From contig NZ_BMSG01000014.1 of the NCBI RefSeq assembly GCF_014649035.1, forward strand, positions 110,804-174,803: DNA of 64,000 nucleotides. Direction: 5' to 3'. The notes beneath the pieces are model-generated. The model made no database searches. It was given only the letters and a program-made list of their open reading frames with translations, and had not been told where the DNA came from. This DNA is from Streptomyces sindenensis. Lineage in GTDB: Bacteria; Actinomycetota; Actinomycetes; Streptomycetales; Streptomycetaceae. This document shows, piece after piece, positions 1-7,464 of this stretch (positions are counted from its first letter, which is position 1; every line of letters starts with the position of its first letter). Both the position numbers and the translations under genes were made by a program.

Positions 1-8
1 GCGCGCAT
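1..8 (-). CDS. ftsX: FtsX, extreme N-terminus only (window edge)
   Basis: Only the first two complete codons and part of the third (ATG CGC GC) lie in the window, on the minus strand just downstream of ftsE. A GAAAGGA ribosome binding site sits 4 bases before the ATG, and the start Met-Arg fits actinobacterial FtsX. FtsX is the membrane partner of FtsE in the division-associated ABC-type complex that controls peptidoglycan hydrolases. The identification rests mainly on position after ftsE, so nothing about the protein itself can be verified here. Confidence 0.7.
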
Positions 9-62
9 GGCGTCCTTTCAGTACTCGATGCTCGAAATGCACGAAGGGCCGGGGCCCCTCGG

Positions 63-752
63 TCAGTGCTGGTAGCCGTAGACGCCGCGTGCCTGGTCGC
101 GTACGAGACGGCCCTGCTCGAGCTCGATGACGCGCTTGCGCATCTGGTCGACGATGTTCTGGTCGTGGGTCGCCATGATCACGGTGGTGCCGGTCCGGTT
201 GATCCGGTCCAGCAGCTTCATGATGCCCACCGAGGTCTGCGGGTCGAGGTTGCCGGTCGGCTCGTCCGCGATCAGCAGCATGGGGCGGTTGACGAAGGCG
301 CGGGCGATGGCCACACGCTGCTGCTCACCGCCGGAGAGCTCGCCGGGCATCCGCTCCTCCTTGCCGCCGAGGCCGACGAGGTCGAGGACCTGCGGCACGG
401 CCTTGCGGATCTCGCCGCGCGGCTTGCCGATGACCTCCTGCGCGAAGGCCACGTTCTCCGCGACCGTCTTGTTGGGCAGCAGGCGGAAGTCCTGGAAGAC
501 CGTCCCCAGCTGGCGGCGCATCTGCGGCACCTTCCAGTTGGACAGCCGCGCGAGGTCCTTGCCGAGCACATGGACCATGCCCGTGCTGGCCCGCTCCTCG
601 CGCAGGATCAGTCGCATGAAGGTCGACTTGCCGGAGCCGGAGGACCCCACCAGGAAGACGAACTCACCCTTCTCGATGTCCAGCGAGACATCGCGCAGAG
701 CCGGTCGGGTCTGCTTCGGGTAGGTCTTGGAGACGTTGTCGAATCGGATCAC
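63..752 (-). CDS. ftsE: Cell division ATP-binding protein FtsE
   Basis: A 229-residue ABC ATPase of the usual FtsE length. It has a Walker A motif (GSSGSGKS, about residues 36-43), the signature LSGGEQQR, Walker B LLIADEPTG and a switch His in MATHDQ. FtsE hydrolyses ATP on the cytoplasmic face and passes conformational change through FtsX to periplasmic or wall hydrolase regulators during division. The start is GTG (MIRFDNVSKTY), the standard FtsE N-terminus. The region just before it has no clear Shine-Dalgarno, so initiation may be weak or leaderless. ftsX follows 54 bp downstream. The gene is divergent from the small zinc-ribbon protein gene at 1013. Confidence 0.97.
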   Translation of the reverse strand: MIRFDNVSKTYPKQTRPALRDVSLDIEKGEFVFLVGSSGSGKSTFMRLILREERASTGMVHVLGKDLARLSNWKVPQMRRQLGTVFQDFRLLPNKTVAENVAFAQEVIGKPRGEIRKAVPQVLDLVGLGGKEERMPGELSGGEQQRVAIARAFVNRPMLLIADEPTGNLDPQTSVGIMKLLDRINRTGTTVIMATHDQNIVDQMRKRVIELEQGRLVRDQARGVYGYQH

Positions 753-1012
753 GGATGCACCACGGTCGGCCGGGAGTAGGTGAGCGTGACCATACGCGAA
801 CCGGGCTCACGCGTGCAGGCGGCGTCCGGCAATGGGTGTTATATGGCGAATCGCCCCATGGTACGAAACGGGTCGTGCCGGACCTTGTCCGGCGGGCCGC
901 GCCGAAATCGCCGCGAGCTGGCACAGTGGTGGGGGGAACGGTTGCGTTTCCGTGAGCGTTGTGCGGAGAGAAAGCAGGCAAGCGGCTCCGCCGCGCGGGA
1001 GGAGGAATGCGC

Positions 1013-1210
1013 ATGACCTATGACCGACTGGTGTGCGCGAACTGCGCGGCGCCCGTGAGCGAGGGCCGTTGCAGCGTCTGCCGTGCCGTGCGGCAGCAGA
1101 TGCTGGAGGAGCAGGGCCAGGGCCCGCTGGCCGGGATGAGCCCGGCGATGCTGATCGCCCTGATGGTGGTGCTGCTGGCGGCGCTCGCGCTGCTGGCGCA
1201 GGCGGCCTGA
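1013..1210 (+). CDS. Small CxxC zinc-ribbon membrane protein
   Basis: A 65-residue protein. The N-terminal half has two CxxC pairs (CANC and CSVC, about residues 9-21) that would form a small zinc ribbon. The C-terminal half is one hydrophobic helix (about residues 43-64) ending in LLAQAA, so it is probably a tail-anchored membrane protein with its ribbon in the cytoplasm. The ATG at 1013 is preferred because GGAGG lies 7 bases before it; an ATG at 1007 is too close to that site. It stands alone between divergent ftsE and a terminator. I do not recognise a characterised homologue and the function is unknown. Confidence 0.75.
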   Translation: MTYDRLVCANCAAPVSEGRCSVCRAVRQQMLEEQGQGPLAGMSPAMLIALMVVLLAALALLAQAA

Positions 1211-1304
1211 TCAGACCTCGCGCGGCCCTCGGGGCCGCCCCTCACCGCCCCGTCGGGGCGCACAGACGTATGCGTACGCCCGCCTGAGCGGTTCGGGCAC
1301 GCGA

Positions 1305-1344
1305 GAAGGGCCCGGGAGGCGTCGTACGCCCTCCCGGGCCCTTC
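1305..1344. terminator. Bidirectional hairpin terminator
   Basis: A perfect 15-bp inverted repeat (1305-1319 with 1330-1344) and a 10-base loop lie between the convergent zinc-ribbon gene and the LAETG surface protein gene. There is no U-tract, as is common in Streptomyces terminators. Confidence 0.75.
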
Positions 1345-1396
1345 GTCATGCCGTGGCGCGCCGTGTACGGGCCCGGTCCTCGGGCCCGCGACGGAC

Positions 1397-2278
1397 CTAG
1401 GCGACCGTGCGGCCGCCGCCGACCAGGCGCGGCAGGATGCGGAAGCCGATGCCGCCCGCGATCATCGTCGCGGCACCGATGACCAGGAAGGTCGTCTCGG
1501 CCGCACCGGTCTCGGCGAGCTCTTCCTTGCCCTTGCTCTGCTCGACCGGCTTGTTGCCGACACTGTCGGTGTCGGTGTTGTCGGTGCACTCGGCGCCGTC
1601 GAGGTCGACGGTGCAGCCGGTGTCGTCGCCACCGGTGGTGGAGCCGCCGGTCGTGGAGCCGCCGGTGGTGCCACCCTGGTCGCCGCCGGAGGTGCCGGTA
1701 CCGCCGGTGCTGCCGGTGTTGCCGGTCGAACCCGTGGTGCCGGTGGTGCCGGTGGTACCCGAGGTGCTGGTCTCACCGGTGGTTTCACCCGTGGTGGTCT
1801 CGCCGGTCGTCGAGGTCTCGCCCGTGGTGGACGTCTCGCCGGTGGTCTCGCCGGTGGTGGTCTCACCCGTGGTCGAGGTCTCGCCGGTGGTCTCACCGGT
1901 CGTGGTCTCGCCCGTGGTGGTCTCACCGGTCGTCGAGGTCTCACCCGTGGTGGACGTCTCGCCGGTGGTCTCGCCGGTGGTGGTCTCACCCGTGGTCGAG
2001 GTCTCGCCGGTGGTCTCACCGGTCGTGGTCTCGCCCGTGGTGGTCTCACCGGTCGTCTCACCCGTGGACGTCTCACCCGGGTCGACCCCGCCCGCTTCGC
2101 CGCCTTCGGTGGTGCCGTCGGTGTCGTTCTCGCCCACCTGCACCTGGACGTCCACAACGCCGGTGTCGACGCCGATCTCCAGCGCCTGCGCCGCGCCGGC
2201 CGCAGTCAGCGAGGCACCCGCGGCAATAACCGCACCAGCGGCTATCCGCGCGACGCGAACACGCGTCTTCTTCGTCAT
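1397..2278 (-). CDS. LAETG-type sortase substrate with Thr-Gly-Glu repeats
   Basis: A 293-residue surface protein. It has an N-terminal signal peptide with a basic start (MTKKTRVRVAR), a hydrophobic core and a likely AQA cleavage site near residue 32. An acidic linker is followed by about 100 residues of TGET/TGETS repeats, then a Gly/Ser/Thr linker and a short segment with two Cys (CTVDLDGAEC). The C-terminal sorting signal is LAETG (codons at 1505-1519), a hydrophobic helix and a basic tail. LAxTG signals are used by class E sortases in high-GC Gram-positives, as with the Streptomyces long chaplins, so the product is expected to be linked to peptidoglycan. The Thr-rich repeats could be O-glycosylated; this is inference. 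No ligand-binding domain is visible, so it may be a stalk-like wall protein. Confidence 0.85.
   Translation of the reverse strand: MTKKTRVRVARIAAGAVIAAGASLTAAGAAQALEIGVDTGVVDVQVQVGENDTDGTTEGGEAGGVDPGETSTGETTGETTTGETTTGETTGETSTTGETTTGETTGETSTTGETSTTGETTTGETTTGETTGETSTTGETTTGETTGETSTTGETSTTGETTTGETTGETSTSGTTGTTGTTGSTGNTGSTGGTGTSGGDQGGTTGGSTTGGSTTGGDDTGCTVDLDGAECTDNTDTDSVGNKPVEQSKGKEELAETGAAETTFLVIGAATMIAGGIGFRILPRLVGGGRTVA
1770..2082 (-). repeat. Coding Thr-Gly-Glu repeat tract
   Basis: Nested repeats in the surface protein gene. The basic unit encodes TGET, TGETT or TGETS. A higher-order unit of 123 bp (41 codons) is visible because the same 10-base string starts at 1829 and again at 1952 with the same surroundings. 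Such tracts can change length by slippage or recombination while keeping frame. Confidence 0.9.
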
Positions 2279-2608
2279 CTGTTGCTACCCCCAGTAGCCG
2301 ATCTCGTCAGTGGAGCAGCCATATGCGGGCAGCGGGCCCTGGGGGTATCGCTCTCGGCAAGGCCACGTCATGTCGTGGTCACCCCGCCCCGCCCCCCGGT
2401 ACACACCCGCCCCAGGCATACGCATGCTGCTCTAGCACCCTGGCCAGAGTTAAGGATTACGTCAAGGCCGTTCCGTGCACTAGGCACCGATATGAGGGGT
2501 GTTGACGGCTATTCGGAAGCGCGACTGTGACGTATCGGGCACAGGTCCTCCCCAACGAAGCGGGCCCGGACAGATCCCCGCCCGGGCCCAACCTCCGTAC
2601 CGCTGAAG
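2279..2608. other. Intergenic region, prfB to surface protein
   Basis: These 330 bases lie downstream of prfB and upstream of the surface protein gene, both on the minus strand. They hold a candidate prfB terminator (GGGCCCGG at 2562-2569 pairing with 2582-2589, 12-base loop). They must also hold the surface protein promoter, which I cannot place confidently. No convincing coding sequence is seen. Confidence 0.5.
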
Positions 2609-3715
2609 CTACTTCTCCCGCTGCTTGCGCCAGCGGATACCCGCCTCGACGAAGCCGTCGATCTCGCCGTTGAAGACCGCTTCGGGGTTGCCCATCTCGA
2701 ACTCCGTACGCAGGTCCTTGACCATCTGGTACGGGTGGAGGACGTACGAACGCATCTGGTTGCCCCAGGAGTTGCCGCCGTCGCCCTTGAGCGCGTTCAT
2801 CTTCGCCTGCTCCTCCTGGCGGCGGCGCTCAAGGAGCTTCGCCTGGAGGACGTTCATCGCGGACGCCTTGTTCTGGATCTGCGAGCGCTCGTTCTGGCAG
2901 GAGACGACGATGCCGGTGGGCAGGTGGGTCAGACGCACCGCGGAGTCCGTGGTGTTGACGCCCTGTCCGCCGGGGCCCGAGGAGCGGTAGACGTCCACGC
3001 GCAGCTCGGACTCGTCGATCTCGATGTGGTCGGTCTGCTCGACGACCGGGAGCACCTCGACGCCCGCGAAGGAGGTCTGGCGGCGGCCCTGGTTGTCGAA
3101 GGGCGAGATGCGGACCAGGCGGTGGGTGCCCTGCTCGACGGAGAGGGTGCCGTAGGCGTACGGGACCTGGACGGCGAAGGTGGTCGACTTGATGCCGGCC
3201 TCTTCGGCGTACGCGGTCTCGTAGACCTCGGTCTTGTAGTTGTGCTGCTCGGCCCAGCGGAGGTACATGCGCTGGAGCTTCTCCGCGAAGTCGGCGGCGT
3301 CGACGCCGCCGGCCTCGGCGCGGATGGTCACCAGGGCCTCGCGCGCGTCGTACTCGCCGGAGAGGAGCGTGCGGACCTCCATCTCGTCCAGCGCCTTCTT
3401 CACCGACTCCAGCTCGGCCTCGGCCTCGGCCTGCGCGTCGGCGTCGCCCTCGGCCTCGGCGAGCTCGAAGAGGACTTCGAGGTCGTCGATGCGGCCGCGC
3501 AGGGCCTCGGCCTTGCGGACCTCGGCCTGGAGGTGCGAAAGCTTGCTGGTGATCTTCTGGGCCGCGTCCGGGTCGTCCCACAGGGACGGTGCCGCTGCCT
3601 GCTCCTCGAGCGCGGCGATGTCCGCCCTCAGCGCATCCAGGTCCAGGACGGCCTCGATCGACCCCATGGTCGAGGAGAGGGACTTCAGCTCTTCGGAAAT
3701 ATCGACGACTGCCAC
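2609..3715 (-). CDS. prfB: Peptide chain release factor 2
   Basis: RF2, 368 residues, recognises UGA and UAA stop codons and triggers peptidyl-tRNA hydrolysis on the ribosome. The anticodon-like tripeptide SPF (in RISPFDNQGRR) and the catalytic GGQ (in SSGPGGQGVN) are both present. The GTG start (GTG GCA GTC GTC GAC, MAVVDISEEL) matches the normal RF2 N-terminus. An open frame continues upstream but is Pro/Arg-rich and not RF2-like. There is no internal UGA and no programmed frameshift of the E. coli type; the gene is read straight through. The kinase gene pkaB ends 82 bp upstream. Confidence 0.97.
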   Translation of the reverse strand: MAVVDISEELKSLSSTMGSIEAVLDLDALRADIAALEEQAAAPSLWDDPDAAQKITSKLSHLQAEVRKAEALRGRIDDLEVLFELAEAEGDADAQAEAEAELESVKKALDEMEVRTLLSGEYDAREALVTIRAEAGGVDAADFAEKLQRMYLRWAEQHNYKTEVYETAYAEEAGIKSTTFAVQVPYAYGTLSVEQGTHRLVRISPFDNQGRRQTSFAGVEVLPVVEQTDHIEIDESELRVDVYRSSGPGGQGVNTTDSAVRLTHLPTGIVVSCQNERSQIQNKASAMNVLQAKLLERRRQEEQAKMNALKGDGGNSWGNQMRSYVLHPYQMVKDLRTEFEMGNPEAVFNGEIDGFVEAGIRWRKQREK

Positions 3716-3797
3716 GGGTCCAGCGTAACGGCTGGGCGGATGAAGCTTGCCCTCACCCGGGAACCGGCCCGGAAACCGGCCCGGGGCGGGGGTGCGC

Positions 3798-5042
3798 TCA
3801 CGGGGTCGCCGGGGCCGAGTTCTCGCTGTCCTGGGGCGCTCCGTCCCCGTCGCCGCCACCGGCGGCCAGCCACCCGCCGACCGCGACGGCCGCGCAGAGC
3901 AGCACGGCGGCGGCACCCAGGGTGATGCGGCGCTTACGGACGGCCGCCGCCTTGTTCCGGGCGGAGCCGGGGCGGGGCTTCCCCGGGGCGCGGGGGGCAC
4001 GCGCCGTACCGAGGGGGCCGCCCGCCAGCTCGTCCGGGGCCGGGACGCGCATGCTGGTGTGGGTGTCCCGGTTGGAGTCGGGGGCGGAGCCGGGTACCAG
4101 CGGGACCGCGCCGCGGCGGCGGGGCTCGTCGGCGGCCGGGGTGTACTGCTGCTCGTCGTAGGCCGGGGCCTGCTCGCTCTCCTCCGGGCCCGGCTCGTCC
4201 ACCTCCAGCGGCGGTATCCCCGCCAGCAGGGGCAGCAGGTCGCGCAGCCGTACGGCCAGCTCCGAGGCGCGCAGCCGGGAGGCGGGGGCCTTGGCCAGGC
4301 ACTGGACCAGCAGCTGCCAGAGCTCCTCGGGGATGCCGGGGAGCGGGACGACGGTCTCGGTCACGTGGCGGCGCAGGACCGCGCCGGGATGGCCGCCGCC
4401 GAAGGGGGTGAACCCGGCGAGCAGCTCGTACAGCACGGTCGCGAGCGCGTAGATGTCGACGGCGGCGCGCGGCGGGAGGCCCTCGACGATCTCGGGGGCC
4501 AGGTAGTCCGGCGTACCGATGATCTTCGTGGCCTTGGTGCGGCGCGGGGTGTCGATCAGCTTGGCGACGCCGAAGTCGGTGAGCAGTGCGGGGTGCGCGC
4601 CGCCGGGGCCGAGCGGGCCCTCCATGTCCAGCAGGATGTTCTCCGGCTTGACGTCCCGGTGGACGATCTGGGCCTTGTGCGCGGCGGCCAGCCCGTCGGC
4701 GACGTCCGCGATGATCGCGACGGCCGCCTCGGGGGCGAGGCGGCGCTCGCGGTCCAGGCGGGTGCGCAGATCGGTGCCGCGTACGAGGGTCATGACCAGC
4801 GCAAGGTCGTTGCCGTCCACGACGAGGTCCCGGACGGCGACCACGTGCGGATGGTCGAGTCCGAGCAGGGCGGTGCGCTCCTGTACGAAGCGGCCCACGA
4901 GCTCCTGGTCGGACGCGAGGTCCTCACGGAGCAGCTTGATGGCGACCGGGCCCTCGGGCCCCTCGCCGAGCCATACCGTGCCGGCGCTGCCGCGCCCCAG
5001 GATCTGGTGGGCCGTGTACCGGCTGCCGATATTCCGTGCCAA
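3798..5042 (-). CDS. pkaB: Ser/Thr protein kinase PkaB-like
   Basis: A 414-residue Hanks-type kinase. The N-terminal catalytic domain has a GRGSAGTVW glycine loop, catalytic Lys36 in VAIK, HRDVKPEN (catalytic Asp130), TDFGVAK and an APE-type activation segment end. A Pro/Arg-rich linker and one predicted transmembrane helix (LGAAAVLLCAAVAVGGW) follow, with a short Gly/Asp-rich extracellular tail and no PASTA repeats. The TTG start at 5042 is chosen for its GAGGGAG ribosome binding site and the MARNIGSRYT start. An upstream in-frame TTG at 5084 has no such site. It lies in tandem with pkaA and opposite the FHA gene, an arrangement suggesting that kinases and phospho-Thr reader act together. 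Confidence 0.92.
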   Translation of the reverse strand: MARNIGSRYTAHQILGRGSAGTVWLGEGPEGPVAIKLLREDLASDQELVGRFVQERTALLGLDHPHVVAVRDLVVDGNDLALVMTLVRGTDLRTRLDRERRLAPEAAVAIIADVADGLAAAHKAQIVHRDVKPENILLDMEGPLGPGGAHPALLTDFGVAKLIDTPRRTKATKIIGTPDYLAPEIVEGLPPRAAVDIYALATVLYELLAGFTPFGGGHPGAVLRRHVTETVVPLPGIPEELWQLLVQCLAKAPASRLRASELAVRLRDLLPLLAGIPPLEVDEPGPEESEQAPAYDEQQYTPAADEPRRRGAVPLVPGSAPDSNRDTHTSMRVPAPDELAGGPLGTARAPRAPGKPRPGSARNKAAAVRKRRITLGAAAVLLCAAVAVGGWLAAGGGDGDGAPQDSENSAPATP

Positions 5043-5134
5043 GACTGCTCCCTCAGCGGCTGGCGGTGGACCCCCGGTCGACAAAGTTACGCGGCGTCCG
5101 GGGTGTCACGCGCCCAGGATGGCACCGACCTTCA

Positions 5135-5163
5135 CTTCTCCGGGCGGAATGGGCCCGGAGAAG
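5135..5163 (-). terminator. Hairpin between pkaA and pkaB
   Basis: A perfect 11-bp stem (5135-5145 with 5153-5163) with a 7-base loop lies downstream of pkaA on the minus strand. No U-tract follows. It probably ends or attenuates pkaA transcription before pkaB. Confidence 0.6.
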
Positions 5164-5186
5164 TCGACAAAGAGACAACATTGCGG

Positions 5187-5312
5187 GTCAGGACCGGTTG
5201 TGAGTCAGGACCGGTTGCGGGCCAGGACCCGGTTGACGGGCCGGGCCGGGCCGCACCGGGTCCTTCGGCGTACGGAGCGGGGCTCGGCCGCACCGGGTCC
5301 TTCGGCGTACGG
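5187..5312. repeat. Direct repeats in the pkaA-pkaB intergenic region
   Basis: Two repeat families lie head to tail. GTCAGGACCGGTTG occurs at 5187-5200 and 5204-5217 with a variant at 5221-5235. A 27-base string occurs twice, at 5249-5275 and 5286-5312, period 37; the second copy stops just short of the pkaA stop codon. This looks like recent local duplication in a non-coding spacer. Confidence 0.85.
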
Positions 5313-5313
5313 G

Positions 5314-6993
5314 TCAGGCGCCGCCCGAGCTTCCGGTGCTGTCGCCGAGCTCGGAGAGCCAGTCGGAGACCTTGCCGATCCCGTCGCCGATCGCTTCCCA
5401 GTAGCCCTTGCCCTGGGCGACCCAGTCCTGGAGCGGGGTCAGCTCCCAGATCAGCCAGCCGGCGACGATCAGGAGGACCAGGGTGAACAGACAGCCCTTG
5501 AGGCAGCCGAGCCCGGGGATGCGCATCGGGTTGGCGCTGCGCTGCCGCGGCGGACGCGGCTCGCGCGGCGGCCGGGCGGCCGGCTGCTGGGGCTGCGGGG
5601 GCGCGTACTGCTGCCGCTGTGGCTGCTGCGGCTGCTGGTAGCGCTGCGGCTGTTGTTGCTGCTGTTGGTACGGGTACTGCTGCTGGAGCGGCTGCTGCCT
5701 GCGCTGCGCGGGCTGCTGCTGCCGCTGGGGAGGCTGCTGCGGCGGCGGCTGCTGGCGTTGGGGGCGGCGGCGCAGCGGGTCCTGGCTCGGGTCCAGGTAC
5801 TGCACCTGGGTCTGCTCGTTGCGGTCGCGGGCCGCCTGGAGCTGCGACTGCCAGGGGTGCGGGCCGTCCGGCTGCGGCGGCCCGTCGGGGTGCTGCGGCA
5901 CGGGCGGCATGACGGCGGTCGGGTCGGCGTGGCCCTGGCTGCCGCCCGGGCCCTGCCCCGGCCCGCCGGGCCCGGTCTGCGGGAGCACGCTGGTGGCCGC
6001 GGCGGGGTCGTAGGAGCCCGCGTTGCTCGGCAGCACCTGCGTGGGGTCGGCCGCGCCGGGGGTGTCCGGGACGGCCGTGGGCGCCGGGTCGGGGGCGAGC
6101 AGGGCGCCCACCCCTTCGGCGGCGGCGATCTGGGCGGACGTCGCGTGGACGCCGACGCCCGAGGCGACCGTACGCAGACCGCGGGCCAGGTTCTCGGCAC
6201 TGGGCCGCCGGTCCGGGTCCTTGCTCAGGCAGCGCTCTATGACCGTCCACAGCGGTCCGGGGACGGTGGAGGGCCGGCGGGGCTCCTCGCTGAGGTGCCG
6301 GTGCAGGACTTCGAGTGCGGTGCCCCCGGCGAACGGCGGACGGCCGGTGACCAGCTCGTACAGCAGGATGCCGGCGCCGTAGATGTCGACGGCGGAGGTC
6401 TGCGGGCGGCCCTCGGCGGACTCCGGGGCCACATAGGCGGGCGTGCCGACGAACTCGTGGGTCCGGGTCAGCCCCGGGGAGTCCGCCAGCCGCGCGATGC
6501 CGAAGTCGGTGAGCATCGGGGTCATGCCGCCGTCGCGCTCGTCGAGGAGCACGTTGGCGGGCTTGAGGTCGCGGTGGACGACGCCGTCGGCGTGGCTGGC
6601 GGCGAGCGCGTCCGCGATCTGCGCGGTGAGCAGGGCGGCGGCGACCGGGGTGAGCGGGCCGTTCTCGCGGAGGTAGCGGTGCAGGTCGGGGCCGTCGATC
6701 AGGTCCATCACCAGGGCGAGGAGATCGCCCTCGACGACGAGGTCGCGGGTGCGCACGATGTTCGGGTGCGTGAGCCGCAGCAGGACCGAGCGCTCCCGCA
6801 GGAACCGCATCACCACGTCGGCGTCGTTGGCCAGCTCCTCCTTGAGGACCTTGATGGCCACGGTCTCGCCGGGCTGACCCGCGACGGCTGCCTCGGCGCC
6901 CGCGGTCTCCCGCTGGCGGGCTCGCCAGACGGTGCCCGTGGCGCCGCGCCCGAGCGGCTCCTCGAGCAGGTACTTGCTGCCTACCGGCCGCAC
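5314..6993 (-). CDS. pkaA: Ser/Thr protein kinase PkaA-like
   Basis: A 559-residue Hanks-type kinase. The catalytic domain has GRGATGTVW, Lys48 in VAIK, HRDLKPAN (Asp142) and TDFGIAR. It has a longer insert between the glycine loop and VAIK than pkaB. After the kinase domain comes a long Pro/Gln-rich disordered region with runs of Gln, then one hydrophobic helix (CLFTLVLLIVAGWLIW) and a short tail rich in Trp, Gly and Ser. The GTG start (MRPVGSKYLLEE) has AGGGAG upstream. PkaA of S. coelicolor was described as a membrane-associated phosphoprotein kinase whose gene neighbours pkaB, and the layout here matches. It is divergent from the FHA/FtsK-like gene. Confidence 0.93.
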   Translation of the reverse strand: MRPVGSKYLLEEPLGRGATGTVWRARQRETAGAEAAVAGQPGETVAIKVLKEELANDADVVMRFLRERSVLLRLTHPNIVRTRDLVVEGDLLALVMDLIDGPDLHRYLRENGPLTPVAAALLTAQIADALAASHADGVVHRDLKPANVLLDERDGGMTPMLTDFGIARLADSPGLTRTHEFVGTPAYVAPESAEGRPQTSAVDIYGAGILLYELVTGRPPFAGGTALEVLHRHLSEEPRRPSTVPGPLWTVIERCLSKDPDRRPSAENLARGLRTVASGVGVHATSAQIAAAEGVGALLAPDPAPTAVPDTPGAADPTQVLPSNAGSYDPAAATSVLPQTGPGGPGQGPGGSQGHADPTAVMPPVPQHPDGPPQPDGPHPWQSQLQAARDRNEQTQVQYLDPSQDPLRRRPQRQQPPPQQPPQRQQQPAQRRQQPLQQQYPYQQQQQQPQRYQQPQQPQRQQYAPPQPQQPAARPPREPRPPRQRSANPMRIPGLGCLKGCLFTLVLLIVAGWLIWELTPLQDWVAQGKGYWEAIGDGIGKVSDWLSELGDSTGSSGGA

Positions 6994-7464
6994 GTCATGC
7001 GCTCCCTGCTGATCGTGGCTTGCGGTCCCCCCGGCCCGCCCGAATGTTCCGGCCCACTGTAATGCCGCCGAACGGGGCACCGGGGGCTCACGTTTCGAGG
7101 GAAGACGCGGAGACCGGGCGGAAGGTTGCCGGACAGCTGATCACAGGACGGTCAGACGTTCGGAAATCCGGCGCGTGCTGCCGCCCGGCGTGCGGCGGAT
7201 AACTCCCGGCAAACCCTCCGAGCGGCGGGATCCGGACGCAAGCAGGCACTTTTGCGCCCACAGCCGACCATTCAAGATCATTTAAAGGTGACCGCCGGGC
7301 GTGTTGTCAGTGGCAGGTGCGAGGATGCCTCCAGCACGGATCTGTGGGCTCGGAGTCCCACGGTCCGTGACGACCTGTACGGACGACGTGTCCGTGCCGG
7401 GTGGGGGGAATCACCGGGCGTCTCCCCTGCCGGGCACCCCGCGCAGAAGGGACCGCTGACGGCG
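6994..7464. promoter_or_regulatory. Divergent control region, pkaA and FHA gene
   Basis: These 471 bases separate divergent pkaA and the FHA gene. They contain a PafBC-like element at 7304-7326 facing the FHA gene and an imperfect inverted repeat at about 7335-7368 (CACGGA/GTGGG arms) in its presumed leader. The frame of the FHA gene stays open upstream to 7252, but I see no start with a ribosome binding site there. Confidence 0.5.
7304..7326 (+). promoter_or_regulatory. PafBC-like promoter motif before the FHA gene
   Basis: TTGTCAGTG, 8 bases, then GAGGAT. This matches the upstream half of the RecA-independent DNA-damage (PafBC/RecA-NDp) promoter, TGTCRGTG-N8-TANNNT, but the -10 half reads GAGGAT instead of TANNNT. 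It would give a leader of roughly 130 bases before the ATG at 7465. Confidence 0.45.

Noticed and set aside
1770..2082. Regular repeats resembling a CRISPR array
   Set aside because: The repeats are short, in frame, run without unique spacers and encode TGET units between a signal peptide and a sortase motif. No cas genes are present.
2306..2330. CGTCAGTG near the surface protein gene as a PafBC site
   Set aside because: It lies on the wrong strand for the gene, and the -10 position reads ATATGC.
2609..3715. Programmed frameshift in prfB
   Set aside because: The RF2 frame is continuous from GTG to stop with no early in-frame UGA, so the E. coli type of autoregulation is absent.
3716..4000. 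Upstream extension of RF2
   Set aside because: The extra residues are Pro/Arg-rich, overlap pkaB and do not match RF2 N-termini.
7252..7464. Upstream extension of the FHA protein
   Set aside because: The frame is open, but there is no start with a ribosome binding site and the sequence is not like the N-terminus of relatives. ATG 7465 gives the standard ubiquitin-like start.
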